DNA of 64,000 nucleotides from Pseudofulvibacter geojedonensis (lineage in GTDB: Bacteria; Bacteroidota; Bacteroidia; Flavobacteriales; Flavobacteriaceae), in the NCBI RefSeq assembly GCF_042675745.1, contig NZ_JBHTJM010000002.1, forward strand, positions 124,001 through 188,000. Reading direction: 5' to 3'. Positions within the stretch are counted from its first letter, which is position 1. Each line of letters opens with the position of its first letter. Below the pieces are notes generated by a model that was not told where the DNA came from, ran no database searches, and saw only the letters and a program-made list of their open reading frames with translations. Below, one piece after another: positions 1-9,000 of this stretch. The position numbers and the translations under genes are program-made.

Positions 1-345
1 AACAAAAGTTTCTTTTTCATAAAACTGAATATAATCAGAACTATTACTTTCTGTAATACATGGTATACTTGCAAATTTTTCTTGAGTCAACTCGTTTACA
101 TCTGTAGTTATACCACTTTTAAACTGCAACAACTCATTAACGGTTAAATCTCTAGTAAGTATATCATCAATTTTTATGCTAAATTTATTAGCAACCATAA
201 TAATTGTATCTATCTTAGGCTCACTCCTACCTTCTTCGTAAGCCCCTAGTGTTGCGCGCTTTAAACCAAATAAATCTGCGAAAGCCTGCTGACTTAAGTT
301 CTTTACACTTCGTATTTTTTTAATGTTTTTTCCAAAAAACGACAT
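1..345 (-). CDS. XRE-family HTH regulator, probably S24/LexA-like repressor (3' end cut by window edge)
   Basis: Read from the ATG at 343-345; 115 codons are open to the window edge, so the C-terminus is missing. Residues 1-65 form a helix-turn-helix of the XRE/Cro class, with LSQQAFADLFGLKRATLGAYEEGR as helices 2-3 (split here only as a description of their position, about residues 18-41). The segment after residue 90 (IPCITESNSSDYIQFY) resembles the start of an S24 peptidase-like/LexA C-terminal domain as found in Bacteroidota repressors, but too little is present to be sure. It is divergent from the PspA/flotillin operon and faces a spacer rich in TTAGC/GCTAA motifs, so autoregulation, and possibly control of the operon, are plausible inferences. 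Confidence 0.8.
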   Translation of the reverse strand, partial: MSFFGKNIKKIRSVKNLSQQAFADLFGLKRATLGAYEEGRSEPKIDTIIMVANKFSIKIDDILTRDLTVNELLQFKSGITTDVNELTQEKFASIPCITESNSSDYIQFYEKETFV

Positions 346-350
346 AATTA

Positions 351-495
351 TGCTAATTTTATTTGCAAATATGATTTTTTTATGTAAATTTACACTATAA
401 TTATTAGCAAAAGCTACAAATATTAGCTATAAATAATAATTAAGCTATCAAATATAGCAATAAAAACTAGAGTCGACTAAAAAAATTAGCAAATT
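351..495. promoter_or_regulatory. Cluster of TTAGC/GCTAA half-sites between repressor and operon
   Basis: The spacer holds repeated TTAGC or its complement: TGCTAA near 351-356, the palindrome ATTTGCAAAT at 361-370, TTAGCAAAAGC at about 404-414, TTAGCT at about 423-428, TATAGC near 453-458 and TTAGCAAATT near 487-496. Such clustered half-sites next to an XRE gene are typical of operators. Binding by the adjacent repressor is inference. Confidence 0.35.
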
Positions 496-519
496 ACTAA
501 CTAAAAACAAAAAACAACT

Positions 520-591
520 ATGTTATTAATCGTATCAGAATTGGTAAAATATACCATCAGTTTAGTGAGTTATATCGTAAACTTTTTGTAA
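520..591 (+). CDS. Possible 23-aa hydrophobic leader peptide
   Basis: An ATG opens 23 codons (start MLLIVSELVKY, end VSYIVNFL) upstream of the first gene of the operon. It is too short for confidence and no ribosome binding site is clear. It deserves a note because it crosses the left arm (541-550) of an inverted repeat whose right arm lies just before the ATG of the next gene. A leader peptide controlling a translational switch is one reading; a chance ORF is equally possible. Confidence 0.2.
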   Translation: MLLIVSELVKYTISLVSYIVNFL

Positions 592-634
592 TATTAAATC
601 CCTAAAACTAATCATTAAAATCTGATTTTACCAA
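541..634 (+). promoter_or_regulatory. 10-bp inverted repeat, right arm abutting the operon's first start codon
   Basis: TTGGTAAAAT at 541-550 is perfectly complementary to ATTTTACCAA at 625-634; the ATG of the next gene starts at 637. In an mRNA beginning upstream of 541, the pairing would occlude the translation start region. A role in regulation is inference; the base match is seen directly. Confidence 0.3.
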
Positions 635-636
635 GA

Positions 637-1035
637 ATGAAAAAAACAAAATTTGACATCATTAAAGACTACTTAATCGAGTTAAATTACAGTATTACTC
701 ACGAAGATAAATCTAGTGGTATACTGATGATTCAAAAAGAAAGTGAAGGAATTAAAAACTTAATTATAGGTGTTGCAGATCCTATATTAATTATAGAACA
801 ATACATTTTTAAGATCAATACTCCTTCAGAAAATATCTTTAAACAATTGTTACAAAAGAACAGAGATATTGTTCATGGAGCATTTGTTTTAGATGAAACT
901 GGACAAAAAGTAATCTTTAGAGATAGCTTACAACTAGAAAACCTAGACCTAAACGAGCTGGAAGGAAGTATCAACTCACTTAGCTTATTGCTTAGTGAAT
1001 ACTCAGAACAAATATTAGAGTTCTCAAAATATTAG
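637..1035 (+). CDS. YbjN / type III secretion chaperone-like protein, first gene of PspA-flotillin operon
   Basis: A 132-aa soluble protein with no signal peptide or membrane segment. The pattern (helical N-terminus FDIIKDYLIELNY, central beta strands around LIIGVADPILIIEQYIF, then LLQKNRDIVHGAFVLDETGQKVIFRDSL, helical C-terminus) matches the YbjN/T3SC-like fold that also covers YjfI/DUF2170 proteins found beside PspA homologues. It opens an operon of same-strand genes reaching 12530. By analogy it may be a small adaptor or chaperone of the membrane-stress machinery. Fold assignment is by pattern only; the exact family is uncertain. Confidence 0.6.
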   Translation: MKKTKFDIIKDYLIELNYSITHEDKSSGILMIQKESEGIKNLIIGVADPILIIEQYIFKINTPSENIFKQLLQKNRDIVHGAFVLDETGQKVIFRDSLQLENLDLNELEGSINSLSLLLSEYSEQILEFSKY

Positions 1036-1090
1036 CAATTATTTGATGTTCTGACTTCTCTAAAAGTTTAACCTAAAAAACTAACCATTT

Positions 1091-1534
1091 ATGAGAAAAG
1101 AATATCAAATAAAACATAAGCTTTTTAAAAACTTTACAGATATAATTTATAATAACCAAAAGGTAGGAGAAATTAAACGAATGTCTTGGTATGGAAATCT
1201 TAATATTACAGTTAATGAGCTTTCATATACATTTATAAGAAAAGGAGTTTTAAATCCTATCATAGAAATTTATAATACCAATAACGAATTGTTGGGAAAA
1301 ATAAAAAATAATGGTTGGGGAAAGTTAACTGTAGAATTTGAAAATAAAACCTACTTGTTTAAACCAATAAATAGATGGACAGGAATTTGGGGACTTTTTA
1401 AAAATGAACAAAAGATAAACTCTTTTAAAAATAAATTCTTAAAAGCCAGTTTAATTGACTACACAAACAACTTAAAACTACTTTTAATTAGTTTATCTAT
1501 AATAAACTCAAGTCAACAAGTAGTTGTAGGATAA
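1091..1534 (+). CDS. LURP-one/Tubby-C-like beta-barrel protein (tentative)
   Basis: A 147-aa protein opening with YQIKHKLFKNFTDIIYNNQKV and rich in short beta strands with turn residues (MSWYGNLNITV, NNELLGKIKNNGWGKLTVEF, NKTYLFKPIN). That rhythm resembles the LURP-one-related/Tubby-C barrel, a fold able to bind phosphoinositides or act like a scramblase. The C-terminus (KLLLISLSIINS) is hydrophobic and may insert in membrane. It lies 55 nt after the YbjN-like gene and 25 nt before ybjQ, inside the membrane-stress operon, which fits a lipid-sensing adaptor. I do not recognise a named family; the assignment is a structural guess. Confidence 0.45.
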   Translation: MRKEYQIKHKLFKNFTDIIYNNQKVGEIKRMSWYGNLNITVNELSYTFIRKGVLNPIIEIYNTNNELLGKIKNNGWGKLTVEFENKTYLFKPINRWTGIWGLFKNEQKINSFKNKFLKASLIDYTNNLKLLLISLSIINSSQQVVVG

Positions 1535-1559
1535 AACTAACCAATAAAAAAACAATATT

Positions 1560-1874
1560 ATGATTATATCAACCACAGATACCGTACCAAACAAAGAAAT
1601 AGTAACCATTTTAGGTGTTGCTAGAGGGAGTACCGTAAGAGCAAGAAATATAGGACGTGACATTTTTGCTGGCCTAAAAAATATAGTAGGTGGCGAAATT
1701 GAAGAGTATACCAAGTTGCAAGCTCATGCTAGAGAACAAGCTATGCAGCGTATGATAGAAGATGCTAGAAAACTAGGTGCAGATGCCGTAATTAATATTC
1801 GCCTTACTACTTCAATGGTTATGCAAGGTGCTTCAGAAATATTAGCCTATGGTACTGCCGTAAAATTAAGTTAG
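1560..1874 (+). CDS. YbjQ family (UPF0145/DUF74) pentameric-fold protein
   Basis: A 104-aa protein of normal length for the YbjQ family. Diagnostic segments are near-complete: an N-terminal IISTTDTVPNKEIVTILG strand pair, GVARGSTVRARNIGRD, a helix with GGEIEEYTKLQAHAREQAM, and the GADAVINIRLTTSMV...AYGTAVKL end. The molecular function of this family is not established; it has been called a heavy-metal-binding domain and is often found with membrane-stress genes. Here it sits between a LURP-like protein and a membrane peptide, upstream of PspA. The family call is firm, the role is not. Confidence 0.9.
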   Translation: MIISTTDTVPNKEIVTILGVARGSTVRARNIGRDIFAGLKNIVGGEIEEYTKLQAHAREQAMQRMIEDARKLGADAVINIRLTTSMVMQGASEILAYGTAVKLS

Positions 1875-1875
1875 T

Positions 1876-2001
1876 ATGGAAGCTGCAGCAATTGGATTTC
1901 AGTTACTAGTATGGGCTGTCATCCTCATCATATTAGTCTATTTAATTTTTAGGCGAATACGAGTTAAGAAAACAGAAAATTTTGAACATAGAGATAATTA
2001 A
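1876..2001 (+). CDS. 41-aa single-pass membrane peptide in the PspA operon
   Basis: An ATG one base after the ybjQ stop opens 41 codons. Residues 8-25 (FQLLVWAVILIILVYLIF) are a clear membrane helix, followed by a basic stretch RRIRVKK and a polar tail, giving a predicted cytoplasmic C-terminus by the positive-inside rule. Tight spacing to ybjQ, 22 nt to the PspA gene, and a hydrophobic/basic layout like a PspB-type helper argue that it is real. It is not a PspB homologue by sequence; a role as a membrane docking peptide for PspA is inference. Confidence 0.6.
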   Translation: MEAAAIGFQLLVWAVILIILVYLIFRRIRVKKTENFEHRDN

Positions 2002-2023
2002 ACACAAATTAAACCAATAAATC

Positions 2024-2749
2024 ATGAATATTTTTAGAAGACTATTTAGAATAGGGAAAGCAGAAGCTAATTCTGCTATAGATAAAATGGAAGATCCCAT
2101 TAAAATGACTGAACAAGGTATTAGAGATATGAAAGAAGACCTTGATAAGAGCTTAGAAGCTTTAGCACAAGTAAAAGCTATGGCTATTAGAGCTAATAAC
2201 GAAAAAGAAGAGTATGCTTCTAAAGCAGAAGATTATCAAAATAAAGCAATGTTAATCTTAAAGAAAGCACAAGCTGGAGATTTAGATATAGCTGAAGGAG
2301 ATCGTCTAGCTAAAGAGGCTTTAATTAAAAAAGAAGAAGCTAGTACTCATGTTGAAAGAGCTAAGGGAGAAGCAGAAAAATTTAACAAATCGGTTGCTCA
2401 ATTAGAAAAGAATGTTTCTGATATCAAATCAAGCATTAGCAAGTGGGAAAACGAATTAAGAACCCTTAAAGCTCGTGTAAAGGTTGCAGATGCAACTAAA
2501 AATGTAAACAAGCAAATGGCAGAGATTGATAGTTCTAGTACTGTTTCTATGTTAGAACGTATGAAAGAGAAAGTAACTCAGAGTGAAGCCTTAGCTGAAG
2601 CTTACGGGGATATAGCAAATGAGTCTAAAAGCATAGACGAAGAACTAGATGCTGTTGTAGATACTACAGAAGCAAATGCCTTAAGCGATTTAGAAAAACT
2701 AAAAGAGCAATTAGGCATGACTGATAAAGGAGATTCTAAAGAATCTTAA
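2024..2749 (+). CDS. pspA: PspA/IM30 (Vipp1) family protein
   Basis: A 241-aa, almost entirely helical protein of usual PspA length. It begins MNIFRRLFRIGKAEANSAIDKMEDPIKM, the amphipathic helix plus the conserved ED-P-K motif, followed by coiled coil up to about residue 200 and an acidic tail. PspA/IM30/Vipp1 proteins are ESCRT-III-like and polymerise on damaged inner membrane to preserve proton motive force. No PspF, PspB or PspC is visible; partners here are a flotillin pair and an AAA+ ATPase, a context known for non-enteric PspA systems. The symbol is given at family level. Confidence 0.9.
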   Translation: MNIFRRLFRIGKAEANSAIDKMEDPIKMTEQGIRDMKEDLDKSLEALAQVKAMAIRANNEKEEYASKAEDYQNKAMLILKKAQAGDLDIAEGDRLAKEALIKKEEASTHVERAKGEAEKFNKSVAQLEKNVSDIKSSISKWENELRTLKARVKVADATKNVNKQMAEIDSSSTVSMLERMKEKVTQSEALAEAYGDIANESKSIDEELDAVVDTTEANALSDLEKLKEQLGMTDKGDSKES

Positions 2750-2778
2750 AACAAATAACTTAAACTAACTAATAATAC

Positions 2779-3501
2779 ATGAACGGACTAACTGACATAT
2801 TTTTTTCCTCGGTTAATATGCCTTTAACCATTCTACTAATCATCCTATTTTTATATTGGATATTAACTATGATGTCGGGTTTAGATTTCGATTTAGACTT
2901 TGACGTTGAAGTAGATGTGGATATTGACACTGATATAGATATAGACACCGACACAGCTTTAGATTCAGGTAATGTATCTTTTGATGATTTTGCAAATGCA
3001 GAGGTGAAAAAAGAAGACATCTTACCAAATAGAAAAAGAGATTTAAAGTGGTGGCAGATTGTATTGGTATACTTCAATTTTGTTGAATTACCATTTATGT
3101 TCACTTTCACTTTTTGGATTTTATGCTGGTGGTTTTTAACCGTGTTTTTTACAAATTTCACTCATAGTTATGATAATAGTTTTGGATTCATAATATTCTT
3201 CATAGCTATTATACCATCATTAATTCTAACAAAAATATTAACAAGTCCTTTTAAAAGGTTCTTTAAAAATTTTAGTAAGAAAGGAGAAGAATCATTAGAC
3301 TTATTAGGGAGAAGAGGAGTTCTTATATCTAACCTTTCTGGCGACAAATTAGGATCAATGAAATTAATTGTAGATTCTAGTCCAATTAATGTTTACTGTA
3401 AATCTCTTAACGGGGAAAAAATCAACTCAGGTCAGGAAGTTTTGATTATAAAAGAATCATCTGATAAAAAATATTATTTTATTCAATCATATAAAAATTA
3501 A
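2779..3501 (+). CDS. YqiJ/NfeD-like membrane protein with OB-fold tail and DxDx linker
   Basis: A 240-aa protein. There is a membrane helix at about residues 14-32 and a striking run of alternating aspartates (about 35-61). Two more membrane segments follow at about 90-120 and 130-155. The C-terminal soluble domain of about 75 residues (LLGRRGVLISNLSGDKLGSMKLIVDS...GQEVLIIKE) has the look of an NfeD-type OB fold. E. coli YqiJ has the same architecture and neighbours the flotillin YqiK. Here the flotillin starts 7 nt downstream, so the pair probably forms one membrane complex; NfeD/flotillin pairing is well established. Confidence 0.8.
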   Translation: MNGLTDIFFSSVNMPLTILLIILFLYWILTMMSGLDFDLDFDVEVDVDIDTDIDIDTDTALDSGNVSFDDFANAEVKKEDILPNRKRDLKWWQIVLVYFNFVELPFMFTFTFWILCWWFLTVFFTNFTHSYDNSFGFIIFFIAIIPSLILTKILTSPFKRFFKNFSKKGEESLDLLGRRGVLISNLSGDKLGSMKLIVDSSPINVYCKSLNGEKINSGQEVLIIKESSDKKYYFIQSYKN

Positions 3502-3508
3502 CTAATTT

Positions 3509-5617
3509 ATGGACACACTAAGTACAGGAGCACAAATAGCAATTTTCGCAGTTGTTGGTGTTATCTTTTTATTCATTGTTTTCATTGCAATTATTGCAAT
3601 GTTTTACAAAAAAATTGCTCAAGGTCAAGCCTTAGTAAAGACTGGTTTTGGAGGTACAGCAGTAGCTTTCGACAAAGGTATGTATGTTATACCTGTTTTA
3701 CACAAAGTAGAAATCATGGATATTTCTGTTAAAAAAATAGAAATTGAGCGTATTGGTTCTGATGGTTTAATATGTAAAGACAACATGAGAGCGGATATTA
3801 AAGTAGCTTTCTTTGTTCGTGTTAATAAATCTAAAGATGCTATTATCGAAGTTGCTCAGACTATTGGCTGTGAAAGAGCTTCATATATAGACACTCTTAA
3901 TGAATTATTTGAAGCAAAATTCTCAGAAGGTTTAAAAACTGTAGGAAAACAATTTGAATTTATTGAATTATATGAATCTCGCAGTGAATTTAGAGATAAA
4001 ATTATTTCAGAAATAGGTCGAGATTTAAATGGATATACACTAGAAGATTGTGCTATTGATTATTTAGAACAAACAGATGTAAACCATTTAAAATCTGATA
4101 ATATTCTAGATTCTGAAGGTATCAAGAAAATTACTGAATTAACTGCTGCACAAAACATAAAATCTAACTTAATTAAGCGTGACGAAGAGAAAACCATTCG
4201 TAAGCAAGATGTAGAAGCACGAGAAGCCATTTTAGAGTTAGACAAGCAATTAGCAGAGAAAGAAGAACAGCAAAAACGTGAGATTGCAAATATTGTATCT
4301 CGTGAAGAAGCAGAAACTTTAAAAGTTGCTGAAGAAGAGCGATTAAAGTCTGAAACGGCTAGAATAGCAACTGAAGAAAAATTACAAATTGCTGAAGAAA
4401 ACAAACAACGTCAGGTAATTGTTGCAGCTAAAAACAAAGAACGTACTGATGCTGTTGAAACAGAAAGAGTAATTAAAGACCGTGATTTAGAAGCTACAGA
4501 ACGTGAAAGAATTGTAACACTTGCTCAAATTGATAAAGAGAAAGCTGTAGAGGTTGAGAAGAAAAACATTCAAGATGTTATTCGTGATAGAGTAATGCTA
4601 GAAAAAGGTGTTGTTGAAGAGCAGGAAAACATGAAAGATATTGAGGCATTTAAAGGTGCCGATCGTGAAAAGCAAGTAGCCATTACCTTAGCTGAAAAAT
4701 CTGCTCAAGAGCAATTAATTAAGCGTATTAAATTAGCGGAGGCTGAAAAAGAAGCAGCTAAGCAAAAAGCCGAAGAAATTAATATTCATGCTCAAGCACA
4801 GAAAGAAGCATCTGTTAAAGAAGCAGAAGCTCGTAAAATCTTAGCAGAAGCACAAGCAAAAGAAGAAGCTACTCTAGGTATGTCTGAGGCTCAAGTAATG
4901 CATGCTAAAGCTGAAGCTAGTGAAAAGCAAGGTTTGGTTGAAGCTACTATTATAGAAAAAACTGCTATTGCTGAAGCAGCTGGAATTGAAGCAAAAGCAG
5001 AAGCTATTAAACTTCAAGGAATTGCAGAAGCTGAAGTAATTAAAGAAAAAGCATTAGCACAAGCTAGCGGAGATAAAGAAATTGCATTTGCTGAAGCAGC
5101 TGGAATTGAAGAGAAAGCAGAAGCTATGAAGAAACTTGATGGTGTAGGTAAAGAACACGAAGAGTTTAAGTTAAAGCTTGATAAAGAATTACAAGTAGAC
5201 TTAGCAGAAATCAATATCCAGAAAGATATTGCAGATGCTCAAGCAGATGTAATTGGAGAAGCGTTAAAAGCGTCTAATATCGATATTGTTGGTGGTGAGA
5301 CAATGTTCTTCGATCAGATTATTGGTCAGATTACCAAGTCTAAAGGAATTGACAGGTTAGTGAACCATTCAGATAACATTACTCAAGTTAAAGACGCTAT
5401 TTTAGGTAGCGATGATGTAAAAGGTAATTTATTAGACAAAATAAAAGACTTTGCAACTGAATATGGTATTGGATCTGAAGATATCAAAAACCTAACCATA
5501 TCTAAACTATTATTAGACTTACAAGCTAAAGCTAGCTCTACAGATGAACAAAACACTTTTGGTAATCTGTTCAACCTAGCAAAAGCCTTAGGATTATCAG
5601 ATAAGAAATTGAAGTAA
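3509..5617 (+). CDS. Flotillin-like SPFH protein, YqiK family
   Basis: A 702-aa protein. An N-terminal membrane anchor lies at about residues 9-32, then an SPFH/band-7 domain (GQALVKTGFGGTAVAFDKGMYV through about residue 210). A very long Ala/Glu/Lys coiled coil (about 215-560) follows, then a C-terminal globular part. The coiled coil carries an internal repeat: the nucleotide segment GCTGAAGCAGCTGGAATTGAAG occurs near 4971 and again near 5091 (20-mer core identical). SPFH proteins oligomerise into rings and organise membrane microdomains. It follows the YqiJ/NfeD-like gene by 7 nt. It is longer than eukaryotic flotillins, as is normal for YqiK. Confidence 0.9.
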   Translation: MDTLSTGAQIAIFAVVGVIFLFIVFIAIIAMFYKKIAQGQALVKTGFGGTAVAFDKGMYVIPVLHKVEIMDISVKKIEIERIGSDGLICKDNMRADIKVAFFVRVNKSKDAIIEVAQTIGCERASYIDTLNELFEAKFSEGLKTVGKQFEFIELYESRSEFRDKIISEIGRDLNGYTLEDCAIDYLEQTDVNHLKSDNILDSEGIKKITELTAAQNIKSNLIKRDEEKTIRKQDVEAREAILELDKQLAEKEEQQKREIANIVSREEAETLKVAEEERLKSETARIATEEKLQIAEENKQRQVIVAAKNKERTDAVETERVIKDRDLEATERERIVTLAQIDKEKAVEVEKKNIQDVIRDRVMLEKGVVEEQENMKDIEAFKGADREKQVAITLAEKSAQEQLIKRIKLAEAEKEAAKQKAEEINIHAQAQKEASVKEAEARKILAEAQAKEEATLGMSEAQVMHAKAEASEKQGLVEATIIEKTAIAEAAGIEAKAEAIKLQGIAEAEVIKEKALAQASGDKEIAFAEAAGIEEKAEAMKKLDGVGKEHEEFKLKLDKELQVDLAEINIQKDIADAQADVIGEALKASNIDIVGGETMFFDQIIGQITKSKGIDRLVNHSDNITQVKDAILGSDDVKGNLLDKIKDFATEYGIGSEDIKNLTISKLLLDLQAKASSTDEQNTFGNLFNLAKALGLSDKKLK

Positions 5618-5635
5618 TTCAACTTCGTCAAAAAA

Positions 5636-5661
5636 GCTCAGTATGAATATTCATACTGAGC
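5636..5661 (+). other. Perfect 13-bp stem palindrome inside the operon
   Basis: GCTCAGTATGAAT at 5636-5648 is followed directly by its reverse complement at 5649-5661. No T-run follows on the plus strand, so it is a poor terminator. It sits in the largest gap of the operon (132 nt), after flotillin. A processing or stabilising mRNA hairpin that sets the ratio of upstream to downstream products is the most likely role (inference). Confidence 0.5.
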
Positions 5662-5749
5662 AACAGACGGAGATTTAATAAGAACTAACCGGTTGTTCTC
5701 TCCTACTTCTCTTTCGTTACTATTATTAACCTTATTAACTTAAAGAATT

Positions 5750-6031
5750 ATGGGATTTGCACAATTCATGGTTAGCTCTATTAAGAGTAATAACCGTAGA
5801 CAACAACGTGTACAATTTGATAAAGAAGACATATTAAATAGCTATACTAAAAACAAAACTAAACCTGTTTTTAAGAAAGCAAGTCAAGAACAACTTTTGA
5901 AAATTAGAAAGCGTTTACAAAAGAGTAATCAAGTCTATCAACAAAAATTAATTGGATATACTTTTTTATCAGTCGTATTCATTGGTACGATAATCTATTA
6001 TTTTAATGAAATTATTTCATTTATATTTTAA
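5750..6031 (+). CDS. Small tail-anchored membrane protein (93 aa)
   Basis: A 93-aa protein: a basic, Gln/Lys-rich cytoplasmic part (residues 1-65) and a C-terminal membrane helix (about 67-90, IGYTFLSVVFIGTIIYYF). I do not recognise a family. It is 3 nt upstream of the giant AAA+ gene, so it is very probably co-translated and may tether the ATPase to the membrane; this is inference from position. Start chosen at the ATG after the 132-nt gap. Confidence 0.65.
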   Translation: MGFAQFMVSSIKSNNRRQQRVQFDKEDILNSYTKNKTKPVFKKASQEQLLKIRKRLQKSNQVYQQKLIGYTFLSVVFIGTIIYYFNEIISFIF

Positions 6032-6034
6032 TAA

Positions 6035-9000
6035 ATGCAAGAAGAAAACAACCAACATACTAACCAATTAGAAGGCGGAACTTACGAGATTATTCAATCG
6101 CGTCTTCAAAAACATAAACAAGATTTAGTAGAGCGTTTACAGAAACTAAATACTTCTAGAAAAGATGTTTTTGGAGCTGTAGAAACCAAACTAATTGCTA
6201 ACGATAGAATTAATACAGAAAACACTTGTATTGCTAGAGATATTGTGGCATTGGGTACAGCTTGTTTATTTGGCTATAACGTTCATTTTGGACTTCGTAC
6301 AGAAATTAAACTTTCTGATGTATTTAGCCAATATACTTTTCAAGATCAAAGTTTTCACCAGCAAGAGCTAACCTTAATAAACGACGATATATTCTTAAAC
6401 GATTTTCAAAATCTATATAAATACTATCGTAACACCTTTTTTGCTAAGTTTAACCTTATTGGTAATTACCTATACATGGTCTTTCAAATAAGCGAAAACA
6501 CTACCGATATTAAAACCTTTAAGTGGTTAATTAAGGATAATACTTTGGTTTATATAGATAACCGTAGTGATCATGAATACAAGTTTCCTACTCAACATGA
6601 ATTCCGTTGGCAAGAAACCAATTATGATAATCATCGTAACGGAGCTCATCCGCATGTATCTATACTAGACAAAATATTTGTAGAAACCATTGGTGGAGAC
6701 TTAACCATAAAAGTTGAAGATAATACAGATGAAGGAAAAGGTATTTTAAATGAACCTGTAGAACATAGAGACCAAACCTTAGAAGATGGTAAATTTCTAT
6801 ACGCAGACTTAGGTAACCTAACTGTTTTAAGTATTACACCTTACCAGGAAACGGCTCGTTATTTTGTATATAACCACAAAGTACAACAAGTAGAACGTAT
6901 ACAAAGTATAGAAGATACCGCTGTACTCCTACCCGATAATCACGGATTAATTTTTCCAGATGGTTACTACTTACAAACTGGTGAATTTAAGAAGTTTGAA
7001 AAGAGTATTGAGCAAGTAAAATTCCAGAAAAAAGTTGCCTCTCCTAATGGTGAAGATTACTTGTACGTTTTTTACGAAGAAGGTAAAGGAGATTATGTGT
7101 TAATGACTTATAACATCATTGAACAAACCATTAACACACCTATTATATGTAACGGTTACACTGTTTTAGAAAATGGGGAGTTATGCTACTTTAAATCTGA
7201 AGATGATTCTACCAAACATCATGTTGTTCAGATTTGGCAAACACCTTTTTCAAAAACGGTTCAAACCAACACTGCTCATAACGATTCTTTAATCTATAAA
7301 ATAGGTAATAAAGATATTGTAAAAGCAATGGCAGAATGCCAAGAGTTAATTACGCTTTTAAATAAAGAAGATAATTACGATGGCCTTTACGATGATATTA
7401 GTAAACAAGCTACTGATGTTTTAGATTCTTATTATTGGATTAATGAACCCGACACTTCAAACTTAAACATTCCATTAGCAGAACTAAAATCTACTGCTAA
7501 TGCAGCTATTGATGAGTTTGAAAAAGTAGTACAGTTAAAAAAAGCGGCTACTCAAGCTACTCAAGAAGTAGAGCAAGATATAAAAGACTTATTCGATAAG
7601 ATTAAGCACAGTAGTTTTAAATCTATTGACGATTTTGTTGAAGTACTTACTAGATTACGTGGAGCACAAGGAGCTACCATTAGTTTAAAAGATATTCGTT
7701 ATACCAATGCTACTCGTATAGAAGAGTTATCAGCTGAAATTAGCGAACAAACTGAGCGTATTTCAAGAAGATGTGTTAGTTTTCTATTAGATGAAAAAGC
7801 GCTTCTACCCTATCATAATAGATTAGAAGAAAAAGTTACTGCTTTAGAAAACATAAAAAAGGTTGTTGAAGCCAAAGAGTTAGAAGAAGAAATCAATCAG
7901 ATTAGTACCGATTTAGAAATGCTAATTGACATTGTAAACAATCTTCAGATAGAAGATACTTCGCACTCTACAGCTATCATAGATACTATTTCGTTGCTTT
8001 TTGCAGAGATTAATCAGTTAAAAGCTGGTTTAAAGCGTAAAGCCAAAAGTTTAAACGAATCAGAAAGTAAAGCAGATTTTATTGCTCAGCTGAAATTATT
8101 TGATCAAAGTATTATCAACTTTATAGATATTGCTAATACGCCTGAAAAATGTGATGAATACTTAACCAAATTATCGGTTCAGTTAGAAGAGTTAGAAGGG
8201 AAATTTGCAGATTTTGATGAGTATATTACTCAAATTATCGAAAAGCGTGAAGAAGTTTACGCGGCTTTTGAAACACGTAAAAATGCATTGGTAGAAGCTA
8301 AGAATAAGAAAGCTATTACCCTACAGAATGCAGCCCAACGAATTTTAGGAAGCATATCTAAAAAAGCAGCTACCTTTAATAATGCTGAGGAAATTAACGG
8401 ATATTTTGCTTCCGACTTAATGGTTAGCAAAATTCAAAGTATCATTCAACAGTTAAAAGATATTGATGAAGTTGGTAAAGCAGAAACTTTAGAGTCTAAC
8501 CTAAAAACATCTAAAGAAGAGACCGTACGTAAGCTAAAAGATAAATTAGACTTATATGAAGACGGTGATAATGTTATTAAACTAGGTAAGCACAAGTTTG
8601 GTGTAAACAAACAACCTTTAGATTTAAACATAGTTGCTAAAAATGATGCACTTTATTTCCATTTAACCGGTACGGATTTCTATGAAAAAATAGAGAATGA
8701 CATTTTAAATACTTCACAACATATCTGGAATCAGGAATTAATTTCAGAAAATAATGAAGTATACCGTTCTGAATATCTAGCGTATAAAATTTATAAGGCT
8801 GAAGGTTTAAAAAAGCTATCACTTTTAAACGCCGATGATTTAACTACTTTAGTTAAAAAACAAAGTAGTGAAAACTATGCAGAAGGGTATGTAAAAGGAG
8901 TTCATGATGAAGATGCTTTAGCCTTATTAACTACTTTAATTAAAACCGAAGAAAATTTAGGTTTATTAAAATACAATCCAACAATTAGAGCTTATGCTCA

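Noticed and set aside
1508..1714. Minus-strand 68-aa ORF opposite ybjQ
   Set aside because: It lies opposite a clear YbjQ family gene and shows no recognisable family of its own.
2769..3161. Minus-strand ORF with Ser-Ile and Ser-Thr repeats
   Set aside because: It is the antisense of the alternating-Asp codons of the YqiJ-like gene; composition is an artefact of that repeat.
4060..5631. Several minus-strand ORFs inside the flotillin gene
   Set aside because: Shadow frames of the Ala/Glu coiled coil; no family resemblance.
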